From the NCBI GenBank assembly GCA_047602305.1, contig JASGHO010000001.1:1240001-1304000 (forward strand): DNA of 64,000 bases. The letters are read 5' to 3'. Below are positions 32,532 through 42,144 of this stretch, in pieces. Made by a program: the position numbers and the translations under genes. The notes below the pieces were generated by a model. It was not told the origin of the DNA and ran no database searches. It worked only from the letters and a program-made list of their open reading frames with translations. The DNA comes from Ancrocorticia sp047602305. Lineage in GTDB: Bacteria; Actinomycetota; Actinomycetes; Actinomycetales; Actinomycetaceae. Positions within the stretch are counted from its first letter, which is position 1; every line of letters begins with the position of its first letter.

Positions 32532-33684
32532 GGGCGTCCACGAAGCCTTCCGGATCGAAGGGAGCGAGATCGTCCGCGCCCTCGCCCAGCCCGATGAACT
32601 TCACCGGGACACCGAGCGCACGCTGCACCGCGATGACGATGCCGCCCTTGGCGGTGCCATCAAGCTTGGTGAGCACGATGCCGGTAATTCCCGTCACCTC
32701 GGAGAACACCTTGGCCTGCTGGAGGCCGTTCTGGCCGGTGGTGGCGTCGAGCACGAGCAGCACCTCGCGCACCGGGGCCTGCTTTTCCATGACGCGCTTG
32801 ATCTTGCCGAGCTCGTCCATGAGGCCCGCCTTGTTCTGCAGGCGCCCGGCGGTGTCCACGAGGACCACGTCGACGCCGCGCTCGCGGCCCACCTTGACGG
32901 CTTCGAAGGCCACCGACGCGGGATCGGCGCCCTCACGGTCGGAGCGGATGACGTCCACGCCCACACGTTCACCCCAGGTGCCCAGCTGGTCGGCAGCGGC
33001 GGCGCGGAAGGTGTCCGCGGCGCCGAGGAGAACGGACTTCTCTTCGGCCACCAGGACGCGGGCCAGCTTGCCCACGGTGGTGGTCTTACCTGTGCCGTTG
33101 ACGCCCACCATGAGCATGGTGGCCGGGTGCGGGGCGCCGTCGTCGCCCACTCCGGGAGTGGTGGAGAGGGAGCGGTCCATCGCCGGATCCACCAGCTTCA
33201 GGAGTTCGGCGCGGAGAATGGCGCGTACCCGCTGCGGATCGCGCGTGCCCTCCACCTTGGTCTGGGTCTTGAGATTCTCCATGATTTCGGTGGTGGGATC
33301 GAGGCCCACGTCCGCCATGAGGAGAGTGTCCTCCAGCTCTTCCCAGTCGGCGGGCGAGAGATCGCCGCGCGAGAGGATGGAGAGGAGGGACTGCCCGAAA
33401 CCGCCGGAGCGCGCCAGGCGGGCGCGTAGGCGCTGCAAGCGGGAGGGGACCGATTCGGGAAGCTCGATTGCCGGAACTGAGATTTCCGGTTCCGCCGCCA
33501 CCTCGGCAGCCGCTTCAGTAACCGATGCGTCGGTCTGCTCGCCAGTGTCCGGGAGGACCTGAGGCTGCTGTGTCTTGGGTGCCTCAAGCTGATTGCGGCG
33601 GCGCTGGCCCATCACGAGGCCGGTGATCACGCCCACGGCAAGCAGCAGGGCAACTACTGCAATGATGATTGTCTGGGTATCCAC
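32521..33684 (-). CDS. ftsY: SRP receptor FtsY
   Basis: The protein has 387 residues. An N-terminal membrane segment (TIIIAVVALLLAVGVITGLV) is followed by an acidic A domain of about 50 residues. The NG domain has GVNGTGKTTTVGKLARVL (G1), DTFRAAAADQL, VLVDTAGRLQNKAGLM and TKLDGTAKGGI. It docks Ffh-ribosome complexes at the membrane. The hydrophobic start is typical of actinobacterial FtsY. The gene is separate from ffh, in reverse order relative to amtB as often seen in the phylum. Confidence 0.97.
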   Translation of the reverse strand: MDTQTIIIAVVALLLAVGVITGLVMGQRRRNQLEAPKTQQPQVLPDTGEQTDASVTEAAAEVAAEPEISVPAIELPESVPSRLQRLRARLARSGGFGQSLLSILSRGDLSPADWEELEDTLLMADVGLDPTTEIMENLKTQTKVEGTRDPQRVRAILRAELLKLVDPAMDRSLSTTPGVGDDGAPHPATMLMVGVNGTGKTTTVGKLARVLVAEEKSVLLGAADTFRAAAADQLGTWGERVGVDVIRSDREGADPASVAFEAVKVGRERGVDVVLVDTAGRLQNKAGLMDELGKIKRVMEKQAPVREVLLVLDATTGQNGLQQAKVFSEVTGITGIVLTKLDGTAKGGIVIAVQRALGVPVKFIGLGEGADDLAPFDPEGFVDALLG

Positions 33685-33847
33685 AACTGCCAGTCTCCCC
33701 TACTTGCCGCGTGTTGTGCCAGTGGTTTCGGGCGTCGTCGTCGTTCTCCCACAAAAAGTGACCCAAACCACCTACTCTTGAAGGAAAGAGATCACGCCAA
33801 TGGGTCTTGGCCTGATCTCTCACAACTCAAAGGCGAGGGAGAGGCAT

Positions 33848-34906
33848 ATGCGCGCGTTGGTCAAGCCCCACAGAGGGCCCGGCCTGGAGCTACGGGAGGT
33901 TCCGGAGCCCGTCACAGGGCGATCGGAGGTGAAAATTCGGGTGTTGCGTACGGGGCTGTGCGGAACCGATTTACACATCGAGTCGTGGGATGATTTTGCG
34001 GCGGCTCACGTCCAGCCCGGTCAGATCATCGGGCACGAATTCTATGGGGAGATTGTTGAGGTAGGGTCAAGCGTCCCCGAAGGCGCGGGCGTGGACGAGC
34101 TGCATGTGGGCCAGCGGGTCTCCGTCGAAGGGCATGTGGTGTGCCGCCGCTGCTCGAATTGCCGGCGTGGACGCCACCACATGTGCCTACGTACCAAGTC
34201 GGTGGGCGTGGACCGGGACGGGGCGTTCGCGGACTACGTCGTCGTCCCAGCACGCAACGTGTGGGTGCAGCCAGACATCATTGACCCGGATCTCGGCGCG
34301 CTCTTCGATCCGTTTGGCAACGCCGTGCACACGGCCTTCCAATATCCCCTCGCCACCGAGGATGTCCTCATTTCCGGGGCGGGTCCGATTGGCACCATGG
34401 CGGCGGCCATTGCCCGGCACATCGGCGCCAATCAAGTGGTGCTCACCGATATTTCGGACGAGCGCCTCAGGCTGGCGCACGTTATCGAGGGCATCGAGAC
34501 GGTCAACGTGTCGCGGGACGACCTCGCCGAGGTGTTCCCCCGCCTCGGCATCCGCGAGGGATTCGACGTGGGACTGGAGATGAGCGGCAGCCCGCAAGCG
34601 ATGGCGCAGATGATTGAGCTGTGCAACTTCGGTGCCAAAATTGCCATGCTCGGCCTGCCGGCCCGACCCTACCCCATCGATTGGAACACCGTCATCACTC
34701 GCATGCTCACCTTGCAGGGCGTGTACGGGCGGATGATGTTCGACACCTGGTTCAAGGCCACCACGTTACTCGTGGGGTCTGCCACCCTGCGCGAGCAGAT
34801 CCGTTCCATCATCACCCATCGTTTTGACGCGGCCGACTGGGCCGACGCCTTCGCCACCGCCCGCTCGGGCAAGTGCGGCAAAATCATCATGGATTGGAGT
34901 CACTAA
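33848..34906 (+). CDS. tdh: L-threonine 3-dehydrogenase
   Basis: The protein has 352 residues from the ATG at 33848, preceded by GGGAGAGG; in-frame codons to 33800 lack similarity. It is a zinc-dependent medium-chain dehydrogenase: catalytic zinc residues in LCGTDLHIESWDD and GHEFYGEIVEVG, a structural zinc loop CRRCSNCRRGRHHMC, and the NAD fold GAGPIGTMAAAIARHIGA. It oxidises threonine to 2-amino-3-ketobutyrate. Its stop shares one base with the kbl start (TAATG), so the two-step route to glycine and acetyl-CoA is one operon. Confidence 0.95.
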   Translation: MRALVKPHRGPGLELREVPEPVTGRSEVKIRVLRTGLCGTDLHIESWDDFAAAHVQPGQIIGHEFYGEIVEVGSSVPEGAGVDELHVGQRVSVEGHVVCRRCSNCRRGRHHMCLRTKSVGVDRDGAFADYVVVPARNVWVQPDIIDPDLGALFDPFGNAVHTAFQYPLATEDVLISGAGPIGTMAAAIARHIGANQVVLTDISDERLRLAHVIEGIETVNVSRDDLAEVFPRLGIREGFDVGLEMSGSPQAMAQMIELCNFGAKIAMLGLPARPYPIDWNTVITRMLTLQGVYGRMMFDTWFKATTLLVGSATLREQIRSIITHRFDAADWADAFATARSGKCGKIIMDWSH

Positions 34907-36102
34907 TGTTCACTATTCGTGAGGAAATCGCGGCGGATCTTGACGCCATCCGCGCGGGCGGGCTGTACAAGGCCGAACGCCCCATCACCACCGCGCAGTC
35001 GGCGCACATCGCCACCGACCTCGGAGACTGCCTCAACTTCTGCGCCAACAACTATCTCGGATTGGCGGACAACCCCGAGATCATCGCGGCCGCCAAACAC
35101 GGACTCGACGAGTTCGGCTACGGCACCGCCTCGGTACGCTTCATCTGCGGCACCCAGACCATCCATCGCGAACTGGAGCAGCGCATCGCCGAGTACGTCG
35201 GAATGGAGGACTCGATACTCTTCGCCTCCTGCTTCGACGCCAACGGAGGCATCTTCGAGGTGCTGCTCGGGCCCGAGGACGCGGTGGTCTCCGACGAGCT
35301 CAACCACGCCTCCATCATCGACGGCATTCGCCTGTGCAAGGCCGAACGGTTGCGTTACCGCAACTCGGACATGGATGACCTACGTGAGAAGCTGCGCATC
35401 GCCCGGGAGAACGGGGCACGGCGTATCCTCATCGTCACCGACGGCGTCTTCTCCATGGACGGCTACTACGCCCGGCTTCCCGAGATCTGCGACCTCGCCG
35501 AGGCCTTCGGCGCCATGGTGATGGTGGACGATTCGCACGCCGTGGGCATCGTGGGTGAGCACGGCGCCGGGACGCCCTCGTTGTTTGGGGTGGAGGACCG
35601 CGTGGACATCCTCACCGGCACCCTCGGCAAGGCTCTCGGCGGCGCGGCCGGCGGTTACGTGGCCGGTCCGCGCGAGGTGGTGGAGTTGCTCAAACAGCGG
35701 GCGCGGCCCTACTTGTTTTCCAATGCCGTGGCTCCGGCGATCGTCGCCGGGTCTCTTGAGGCGCTGGATTTGGCAGCGAGTGGCGACCACCTGCGCGATC
35801 GCGTAGCCGCCAACGCCGGACTCTTCCGCCGTTTGATGACCGAGGCCGGGTTCGAACTCCTGCCCGGTTCGCATCCGATCGTTGCCGTCATGTTCACCGG
35901 CGACGACGGCGCCCGCCTCGCCTCCGACATTGCCACCGCGATGCTTGGCCGCGGCGTGTACGTCACCGGATTCTCCTACCCGGTGGTGCCTCTGGGACGG
36001 GCACGCATCCGCGTACAGCTCTCCGCGGCACACAGCGAGCAGGATATCCGCGAGTGCGTGAAGGCCTTTGTGGAGAGCCGCGAGGAAGTCTCGGCTGACT
36101 AG
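34906..36102 (+). CDS. kbl: Glycine C-acetyltransferase (2-amino-3-ketobutyrate CoA ligase)
   Basis: The protein has 398 residues from the ATG at 34906. It is a PLP-dependent alpha-oxoamine synthase with CANNYLGLADN, GYGTASVRFICGTQTIH, DDSHAVGIVGEHGAG and the PLP-lysine segment LTGTLGKALGGAAGG. It splits 2-amino-3-ketobutyrate with CoA into glycine and acetyl-CoA. A DDGARLA segment is encoded by a copy of the dispersed word. The operon ends in a very strong terminator. Confidence 0.96.
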   Translation: MFTIREEIAADLDAIRAGGLYKAERPITTAQSAHIATDLGDCLNFCANNYLGLADNPEIIAAAKHGLDEFGYGTASVRFICGTQTIHRELEQRIAEYVGMEDSILFASCFDANGGIFEVLLGPEDAVVSDELNHASIIDGIRLCKAERLRYRNSDMDDLREKLRIARENGARRILIVTDGVFSMDGYYARLPEICDLAEAFGAMVMVDDSHAVGIVGEHGAGTPSLFGVEDRVDILTGTLGKALGGAAGGYVAGPREVVELLKQRARPYLFSNAVAPAIVAGSLEALDLAASGDHLRDRVAANAGLFRRLMTEAGFELLPGSHPIVAVMFTGDDGARLASDIATAMLGRGVYVTGFSYPVVPLGRARIRVQLSAAHSEQDIRECVKAFVESREEVSAD

Positions 36103-36113
36103 GTGCCGGGCAG

Positions 36114-36154
36114 GACAACGGGGGCGGGTCCGCAATGGACCCGCCCCCGTTGTC
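36114..36154 (+). terminator. tdh-kbl terminator
   Basis: An 18-bp perfect GC-rich stem (GACAACGGGGGCGGGTCC and its complement) has a GCAAT loop; TGTCTCTG follows. It probably also serves the convergent gene at 36173. Confidence 0.9.
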
Positions 36155-36172
36155 TGTCTCTGACGAGATAGG

Positions 36173-36649
36173 TTAAACGCTCAGAGGCAGGCTTTTCTGC
36201 TCAACGGCCCCTGCCGAAATCAATTCGGAATCCGCAGCTTCTGGTGCGGTGCTCGCTTCGGAAGCCGAGGCGGCACTATCCGCACTGCGGCGCAGCTTGC
36301 CGGTGACCTTGGCGATTACCGGAGCGGCAGCTTCCTTCACGTGTCCGGCAGCATCGCGCTCCAAGGTCACCATTTGCTCCCAAGTCTGCTCGACATCTTC
36401 AGGAGTGACGTAGGCCTTCTGATCCTCGGGGAAGGAATCGAAAAGATCCCCCACACGCCCGTCCTCATAGTGGATCTCAAAGCCGTCCGTATCCAGCGAA
36501 TCCGAGCGCCAAGCATCCACGGACTCCGCCACCCAACCGGTGACATCATTGTGGCGAGTGTAGAACACACCAACGTAGACGGCCGTTGCGGCGGCCAGAA
36601 TAAAGAGAACAATCAATGTCGAGACAATCACCCCTCTATTATGGCTCAA
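36173..36649 (-). CDS. Single-pass membrane protein, unknown
   Basis: The protein has up to 158 residues. The N-terminus is one membrane segment (VSTLIVLFILAAATAVYVGV) followed by a charged soluble domain with GFEIHYEDGRVGDLFDSFPE and a low-complexity Ser/Ala/Glu C-terminus. No family is recognised. The first codon is a TTG; a GTG seven codons later is an alternative. It stands alone between tdh-kbl and smc. Confidence 0.6.
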   Translation of the reverse strand: MSHNRGVIVSTLIVLFILAAATAVYVGVFYTRHNDVTGWVAESVDAWRSDSLDTDGFEIHYEDGRVGDLFDSFPEDQKAYVTPEDVEQTWEQMVTLERDAAGHVKEAAAPVIAKVTGKLRRSADSAASASEASTAPEAADSELISAGAVEQKSLPLSV

Positions 36650-37034
36650 TTTTCCCGGATTACGATAGTCTTCTCACCAACCTGGTGGTGAATTCTTTAA
36701 CATTCAATCCCCACAGACGGCACCTTTATAACATCGGTGTCACAGCTCGATAACGGACGTCTAACATCGGGTTTCTTGCGAATATCACACGGTTGATACG
36801 AGGTAACACACGCTATTTAGCACGGTTCCAGTTAACTACCGAAACATCGTCAACGCACACTTCTTTTCCGCCGCACAGTGCTGACAATACGCCGACGTAT
36901 TTGTTATTACCTCACAAATCGGAGCCCACACCAGGGCCCCTCAACCGCCCGCCATATCTCCCAACCGATCGCTACAGCTCCAGCGCCACACCTTCTCCAC
37001 CATCACACCTCCCACCCCAAGACAGCGGATACCT
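36650..37034. other. Gene-poor intergenic region
   Basis: I see no gene. A 90-codon plus-strand frame at 36793 is Pro/Ser/Thr-rich, overlaps the smc end and has no ribosome site. AT content is high in the first half. No clear terminator for smc was found. Confidence 0.5.
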
Positions 37035-40000
37035 CTATATCGGCGCGACATCCCGCATGCGCTGAGAGATGACGTGGGAGACGCCGTCGTCGCGCATGGT
37101 CACCCCGTACAGGGTGTCCGCGATCTCCATGGTGCGCTTCTGGTGGGTAACCACGAGCAGCTGCGAGGATTTCTGGAGTTCGCGGAAGATGTCGAGGAGG
37201 CGCGAGAGGTTGACGTCGTCGAGCGCGGCCTCCACTTCGTCCATGACGTAGAAGGGCGAGGGGCGGGCCATGAAGATGGCCACCATGAACGCGATCGAGG
37301 TGAGGGAGCGCTCGCCGCCGGAGAGCAGCGAGAGCCGCTTGACCCGTTTGCCGGGCGGGCGTGCCTCCAGCTCCACCCCGGTGGTGAGCGGGCTGCCCGG
37401 GTCGGTGAGTACCATGCGCCCGTGTCCGCCCGGGAAGAGCCGCTCGAACACCACCTCGAAGTACTGGGCGACGTCCCGCAGCGCAGAGTCCAGCACCTCT
37501 TCGACGTGCTCGTCAATGTCACGCACGATGCTCAGCAGCGAATCGCGCGACTTCTTGAGGTCGGCAAGCTGATCGGAGAGGTACTTCTGCCGCTCCTCCA
37601 GGGCCGCATGCTCCTCCAACGCCAGCGGATTGATCTTGCCCAGCCGCGCGAGGGCCCGCTCCGCGGTGGCGAGGCGGCGCTCCTGCTCCTCCCGCACGTA
37701 GGGCGTCTCGCCCTTGGCGGTGAGAACGGGCAGGTGGGGGCCGTACTCGTTGATGAGGTCGTCGGCTTGCACGCCCAACACCTCCGCCGACTGCTTCGCC
37801 AACTGCTCGTACCGCAACCGCGACTCCGCCTGTTGCAGTTCGTGGTGATGGCGGCTATCGGCCAGTTTGCGGGCCGTCTGCTGGAGAGCGTCCAACTTCT
37901 GCCGTTCCTGCGCCAGCGCCGCGTCCATGCTCGCCAATTGCACTTCCTGGCGCTGACGCTTCTCCCCCGTCTGCGCCTTGAGGTTCGTCACGGCGGCGAG
38001 GGCCCGCTGCGCGTCCTCTTCCACTCCCGCAGCGATCGTCCGGGACGCTTCCCGGCGTTGCGCCGCACGCCGCGCCCTCTCGATGCGTTCCTCGACGGCC
38101 TGCGCGTTACGCTCCAGCGCCTCCGCTTTGCCAGCGACGGCCCGCAACCGTTCCTCGCTGGTGCGTAGCCGCAGCCGCGCCTCCGTCTCCTCCTGGCGCG
38201 CCTTGCGCGTGGCCTCGTGCGCGGCTCCGTACCGCTGCTGGAAGGAGGCGAGTTCGTCGGCTAGTTCGTCGGGGTTGTCGGAATGGTCGCGCTGTTTTGC
38301 TTCCGTCGCCGCTAGTTCCTCGCGGCGCTGCTCCAGCTCGCGGGTGAGACGAGCAAGCCGCTCTTGCGTGCGCGTGCCTTCCTGCTCCAGCGACTGCTCG
38401 CTACGCCGCACCACCTGCAGCTGCGCCGTAAGCGCCGCCGCCTGCGAATTCTGGGCGGCCAACTGGGCATTCGCCGCGCTCGCCTGCTTCTGGAGGTGGG
38501 TGTGCAGTTCCTCGGCGCGCGCCAAGTTCGCAGCACACCGGTCCAGAGCTTGTTGTGCCTTCTCGCTTTCCGCCACCGCCTCGCGGTGTACGCGTTGCCG
38601 TTCCAGCGACGACGACGCCGACACCTCACCTCCGAACGCCCGCCGCGCCGTCACTACATCGCCGGTCGCGGTAGCCACGCGGGGTACGCCAGCGGCGAGG
38701 AGCTTCTCAGCGGTCGCCAGATCAGTGGCAAGAGCGGTGTCACGCAGAAGCGCTGTGATCGTTGCGCGCAACGGCCCGGTAGCGCTGACCACGTCAGGCG
38801 CCCACACGGCGCCTACCTGCATTGTCGCGAGAATCGCTGGTACCAGTGAATCCTCGGCGTTATCCGTATGAGTGTTCGTGGCAATGGTGATCTCGACCCG
38901 GCCGGCATTCGCCGCCCGGGCGCTACTGAGCAGCGCCACCGCCTGTGCTACATCGTCGGCACCGATTCCCGCCACCGCGCCACTGAGCGCCGCTTCGGCC
39001 GCACTTTCCCAGCCGGGCACCACCTGAAGGCCGTCGCGAACCTGCCCCAGCGAAGGCTGCCCAGATTCCAGAATCCACGCCGTGGCATCCTCCGGTTCCA
39101 GCGAAAGCGCCAGAGTTTCAGCCTTCGCTCTCCACGAGGCCACGCTTTCGCCGAGGCGCTGCCGTTCCTTGCGCTGCTGTGCGAGATCACCGCGCAGCGC
39201 CTCCAACTCGTGCGTCAGCCGCTCGTACTCGGCGCGCAGGTCGCCGTCGTCGCCCTTGTGCTGCGAGAGCTCGCGTTCCAGTCCCTCGCACTGGACCCGC
39301 GACTCCTCCAAGCGCTGCGCCGCGGCCTCGCCAGCAGCCGTAACCCGCCCGATCTCCCCGCTCAGCCCCTCGATCCGGGCGCGCGCCGCGTTAACCTGGC
39401 CCGCAAGCCGCGCCGTCGTCTCCCGCTGGTCGGCGACGCGCCGGTTGAGGTCGGCGATGGTGCGCTCCATCGAACGCTCGGACTGTTCCAGCGCCTCGCG
39501 AGCGCCAACAGCGGCGTCGAGGCGATCGGCGCAGGCACGCACCTCGCCACGTAACGCCTCCTCCTGAGTGAGAGAACGCTTGGCACGCTCGCGAATATCC
39601 TCGGGACGTTCGCCGCGATAGCTATCGGAGCCGTGGTCCGCGAGCGAACGCTGCCGCTCCGCTGCCAGTTGCACCAACGAGCGGAAACGCTCCTCAAGCG
39701 TCACGAAACGCTCCCACTGCCCGGTCAGCGCGGCGAGCTGAGGGCGCAACGTCGCCAGGCTGGCCTCCAACTCCGCAACCTGGGACTGCGCCGCGTTCAC
39801 CTCGGCCGAGTTCCGCTCGCGAGCGCGCGCCACTTCCTTCTCACTCACCTGCTGGGCTTGGATGAGGCCCTCGACTTGGGCGAGGTCGTCGGCGAGAAGG
39901 CGGGCGCGGGCATCACGCACGTCCGCACGAATAACGTCCGCCCGGCGCGCCGCTTCCGCCTGGCGCGCCAACGGACCCAGCTGGCGGCGCAACTCCGCCG

Positions 40001-40583
40001 CCAAATCCTCGATACGGGTAAGGGAACCTGCCATCGACTCCAGCTTGCGCAGCGCCTTCTCCTTGCGCTTGCGATGCTTGAGCACGCCGGAGGCCTCCTC
40101 AATGAAGCCGCGGCGATCCTCGGGCGAGGCGGTGAGGACGGCGTCAAGCTTGCCCTGACCAATAATGACGTGCATCTCCCGGCCCATGCCGGTATCTGAA
40201 AGCAACTCCTGAATATCAAGAAGTCGGCAGGCCGTCCCATTGATCGCATACTCCGAACCGCCCGAACGGAACAGGGTGCGCGAGATGGTGACTTCCGAGT
40301 AGTCGATGGGAAGGACGCCGTCGGAATTGTCAATCGTCAGCGCCACCTCGGCGCGGCCGAGGGCCGGGCGCTTCGTCGTGCCCGCAAAAATGACGTCCGC
40401 CATCAGCCCGCCACGCAGGTTCTTCACGCCCTGCTCGCCCATCACCCAAGCGAGCGCGTCCACCACATTCGACTTACCCGAACCATTCGGGCCCACCACA
40501 CAATTCACGCCCGGTTCAAAGCGCATAGTGGTAGACGAAGCGAACGACTTAAAGCCTCGGAGCGTCAACGATTTCAGGTGCAC
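37035..40583 (-). CDS. smc: Chromosome segregation protein SMC
   Basis: The protein has 1182 residues from a GTG at 40583, which gives the family start VHLKSLTLRGFKSFASSTT. Walker A is VGPNGSGKSNVVDALAWVMG. Two long coiled coils (about 170-500 and 660-1010) flank a hinge around residue 510-650. The signature LSGGERSLTSIAFMVAIF and Walker B SPFYVMDEVEAALDD are near the C-terminus. It loops and condenses DNA with ScpA/ScpB, which are not in the window. Confidence 0.97.
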   Translation of the reverse strand: MHLKSLTLRGFKSFASSTTMRFEPGVNCVVGPNGSGKSNVVDALAWVMGEQGVKNLRGGLMADVIFAGTTKRPALGRAEVALTIDNSDGVLPIDYSEVTISRTLFRSGGSEYAINGTACRLLDIQELLSDTGMGREMHVIIGQGKLDAVLTASPEDRRGFIEEASGVLKHRKRKEKALRKLESMAGSLTRIEDLAAELRRQLGPLARQAEAARRADVIRADVRDARARLLADDLAQVEGLIQAQQVSEKEVARARERNSAEVNAAQSQVAELEASLATLRPQLAALTGQWERFVTLEERFRSLVQLAAERQRSLADHGSDSYRGERPEDIRERAKRSLTQEEALRGEVRACADRLDAAVGAREALEQSERSMERTIADLNRRVADQRETTARLAGQVNAARARIEGLSGEIGRVTAAGEAAAQRLEESRVQCEGLERELSQHKGDDGDLRAEYERLTHELEALRGDLAQQRKERQRLGESVASWRAKAETLALSLEPEDATAWILESGQPSLGQVRDGLQVVPGWESAAEAALSGAVAGIGADDVAQAVALLSSARAANAGRVEITIATNTHTDNAEDSLVPAILATMQVGAVWAPDVVSATGPLRATITALLRDTALATDLATAEKLLAAGVPRVATATGDVVTARRAFGGEVSASSSLERQRVHREAVAESEKAQQALDRCAANLARAEELHTHLQKQASAANAQLAAQNSQAAALTAQLQVVRRSEQSLEQEGTRTQERLARLTRELEQRREELAATEAKQRDHSDNPDELADELASFQQRYGAAHEATRKARQEETEARLRLRTSEERLRAVAGKAEALERNAQAVEERIERARRAAQRREASRTIAAGVEEDAQRALAAVTNLKAQTGEKRQRQEVQLASMDAALAQERQKLDALQQTARKLADSRHHHELQQAESRLRYEQLAKQSAEVLGVQADDLINEYGPHLPVLTAKGETPYVREEQERRLATAERALARLGKINPLALEEHAALEERQKYLSDQLADLKKSRDSLLSIVRDIDEHVEEVLDSALRDVAQYFEVVFERLFPGGHGRMVLTDPGSPLTTGVELEARPPGKRVKRLSLLSGGERSLTSIAFMVAIFMARPSPFYVMDEVEAALDDVNLSRLLDIFRELQKSSQLLVVTHQKRTMEIADTLYGVTMRDDGVSHVISQRMRDVAPI

Positions 40584-40618
40584 GAATCCACAATAGGCGA
40601 AGAAATACCCAGACAACA

Positions 40619-40657
40619 CTTGGGACCCTCGCGTCGCGATGACGTGAGGGTCCCAAG
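40619..40657 (-). terminator. Terminator hairpin after the dha operon
   Basis: CTTGGGACCCTC pairs with GAGGGTCCCAAG around a 15-base loop, between the dhaM stop and the smc start. TGTTGTC follows on the minus strand. Confidence 0.75.
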
Positions 40658-40808
40658 ATCCGTTTTGGTTAGGTGAGTGTTGGGGCGAGTAGTTTGAGTG
40701 CCGGCTCGCTCATCGGCTCGCGAACTGGCAGCCTGCCCACCCACGAACGAGCAACCGGCCCACCCGGAAACCGGCAGCTCACCAGTCTCCGAACGAGCAA
40801 CCGCTCAC

Positions 40809-41516
40809 TCAGGAGCGGGAAAGCCCGCCCGCGATGGCTGCGGCGATGCGCTTGACCGACTCCTCCGAGCCGCGGTCCGGGCTGGAGACGATAACACGCT
40901 CGCCCTTCTTCACGCCGAGCAGCAAGAGCTCCATCATCGAGTCAGCTTCGACGCCGTTGACGAGAATCTTGACCGGCTCCTGGGATGCCAGCTGGGCGAG
41001 CATTGCTGCCGGACGGGCGTGCAGGCCGGCGTCGTCCACAACCATGACCTGGGAGAGGAAGCCGTCGCTATCGCTAGCCGCACGCTTCTCCGCCTCGGGA
41101 ACCTTGTAGTCACGCCAGTACTGGAGCGCCGAGGCGATCGAGCGAACCACGTCAGCCAAGCGAGCGCCCGCCTGAGCCGAGGCGGTACCTGCAACCGAGC
41201 CCTCAAGGAACGGGCCGGGGCCCATCGCGCGGCGCGGAGTGCCGTCGGGTGCCGCCGAACCAGCCTCAACTGCCATCTCGGCGCTCATACGAGCCGAACC
41301 GAGATCAGCCATGATAATGACGCGATCACACGTCTCCTCAACCTTCTCGCACGCGGCGAGCACGGCAGCAGGATCCGAGCCGAAGCCACCCGAGGCGTCC
41401 CCGCCCACGGGAACGGCCACAACATCAGGTGCCATCTCCTTGGTGAGCTCGCCAACAGCCGCAGCTGCCGCCTTCGAGTGGGATGCAAGTACAAATCCGA
41501 TAGTTTCGTTTGTCAT
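40809..41516 (-). CDS. dhaM: DhaM phosphotransferase subunit fused to HPr
   Basis: The protein has 235 residues. The N-terminal half is an EIIA-Man-type DhaM domain with its phosphohistidine in GFVLASHSKAAAAAV. The C-terminal half, from about residue 150, is an HPr domain with VVDDAGLHARPAAMLAQLA (His in GLHARP) and SMMELLLLGVKKG. It passes phosphate from the PTS to DhaL. It overlaps dhaL by 4 bases. EI-type sequences are absent, so an external EI must feed it. Confidence 0.93.
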   Translation of the reverse strand: MTNETIGFVLASHSKAAAAAVGELTKEMAPDVVAVPVGGDASGGFGSDPAAVLAACEKVEETCDRVIIMADLGSARMSAEMAVEAGSAAPDGTPRRAMGPGPFLEGSVAGTASAQAGARLADVVRSIASALQYWRDYKVPEAEKRAASDSDGFLSQVMVVDDAGLHARPAAMLAQLASQEPVKILVNGVEADSMMELLLLGVKKGERVIVSSPDRGSEESVKRIAAAIAGGLSRS

Positions 41517-42142
41517 TCTTTTCCTGCCGCCTTTGCTGCTGCTTGTAGTAGGTATGAAGTTGAGACTGCGCCGGGATCGAGATGACCGGCAGATCGCTCA
41601 CCAAGATAGGAAGCCCTACCCTTGGTAGCGACCAGGGGCTTGGTGGCTTCGGCGCCCGCCACGGCGGCATCCGCCGCCGCTTGCAAGACACCCGCACAGT
41701 CCGCGCCCGCATCCACGGCGGCCTGAGCCGCACGCGACGCTGGCGCCCACGCGTCCACCATAGTCTTTTCGCCCTCGACGGCCTTACCACGGGCTTGGAT
41801 ACCCGCGTTGGCCGCCTCAATAATGTCCGCAATATCCTGCGGTCCCATCTGCGCGGACGCCTTCATCGACATCCGCAGGTAGGCCGTCCCCAGGAGCGGG
41901 CCCGAAGCCCCGCCCACCTTGGACATGAGGGTCATGGCCACGGTCTTGAAGACCAGAGCAGGGTCCCCCGGAAGGGACTGCTCGAAAGCCGCCTGCACCG
42001 CCGAAAATCCACGGTCCAGATTCTCTCCGTGGTCGGCATCGCCGATGGCACGATCGAGAGCCGTGAGCTCCTCGCGGTGAGAGTGGGCTGCCTCAGCCGC
42101 CAACGCCGTCCATGCGAGTGCCCACTCCTGGCCAAGGGTCAT
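41513..42142 (-). CDS. dhaL: Dihydroxyacetone kinase subunit DhaL
   Basis: The protein has 209 residues from the ATG at 42142, with AAGGGTG before it. The ADP/Mg site is ALDRAIGDADHGENLDRGF (DxDHG), followed by MSKVGGASGPLLGTAYL and DAWAPASRAA. DhaL holds ADP that is rephosphorylated by DhaM and phosphorylates dihydroxyacetone bound to DhaK. Its start is two bases from the dhaK stop. Confidence 0.95.
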   Translation of the reverse strand: MTLGQEWALAWTALAAEAAHSHREELTALDRAIGDADHGENLDRGFSAVQAAFEQSLPGDPALVFKTVAMTLMSKVGGASGPLLGTAYLRMSMKASAQMGPQDIADIIEAANAGIQARGKAVEGEKTMVDAWAPASRAAQAAVDAGADCAGVLQAAADAAVAGAEATKPLVATKGRASYLGERSAGHLDPGAVSTSYLLQAAAKAAGKE

Positions 42143-42144
42143 CG

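Noticed and set aside
36793..37065. 90-codon plus-strand frame between two minus-strand genes
   Set aside because: Pro/Ser/Thr-rich, no ribosome site, runs into the smc 3' end.
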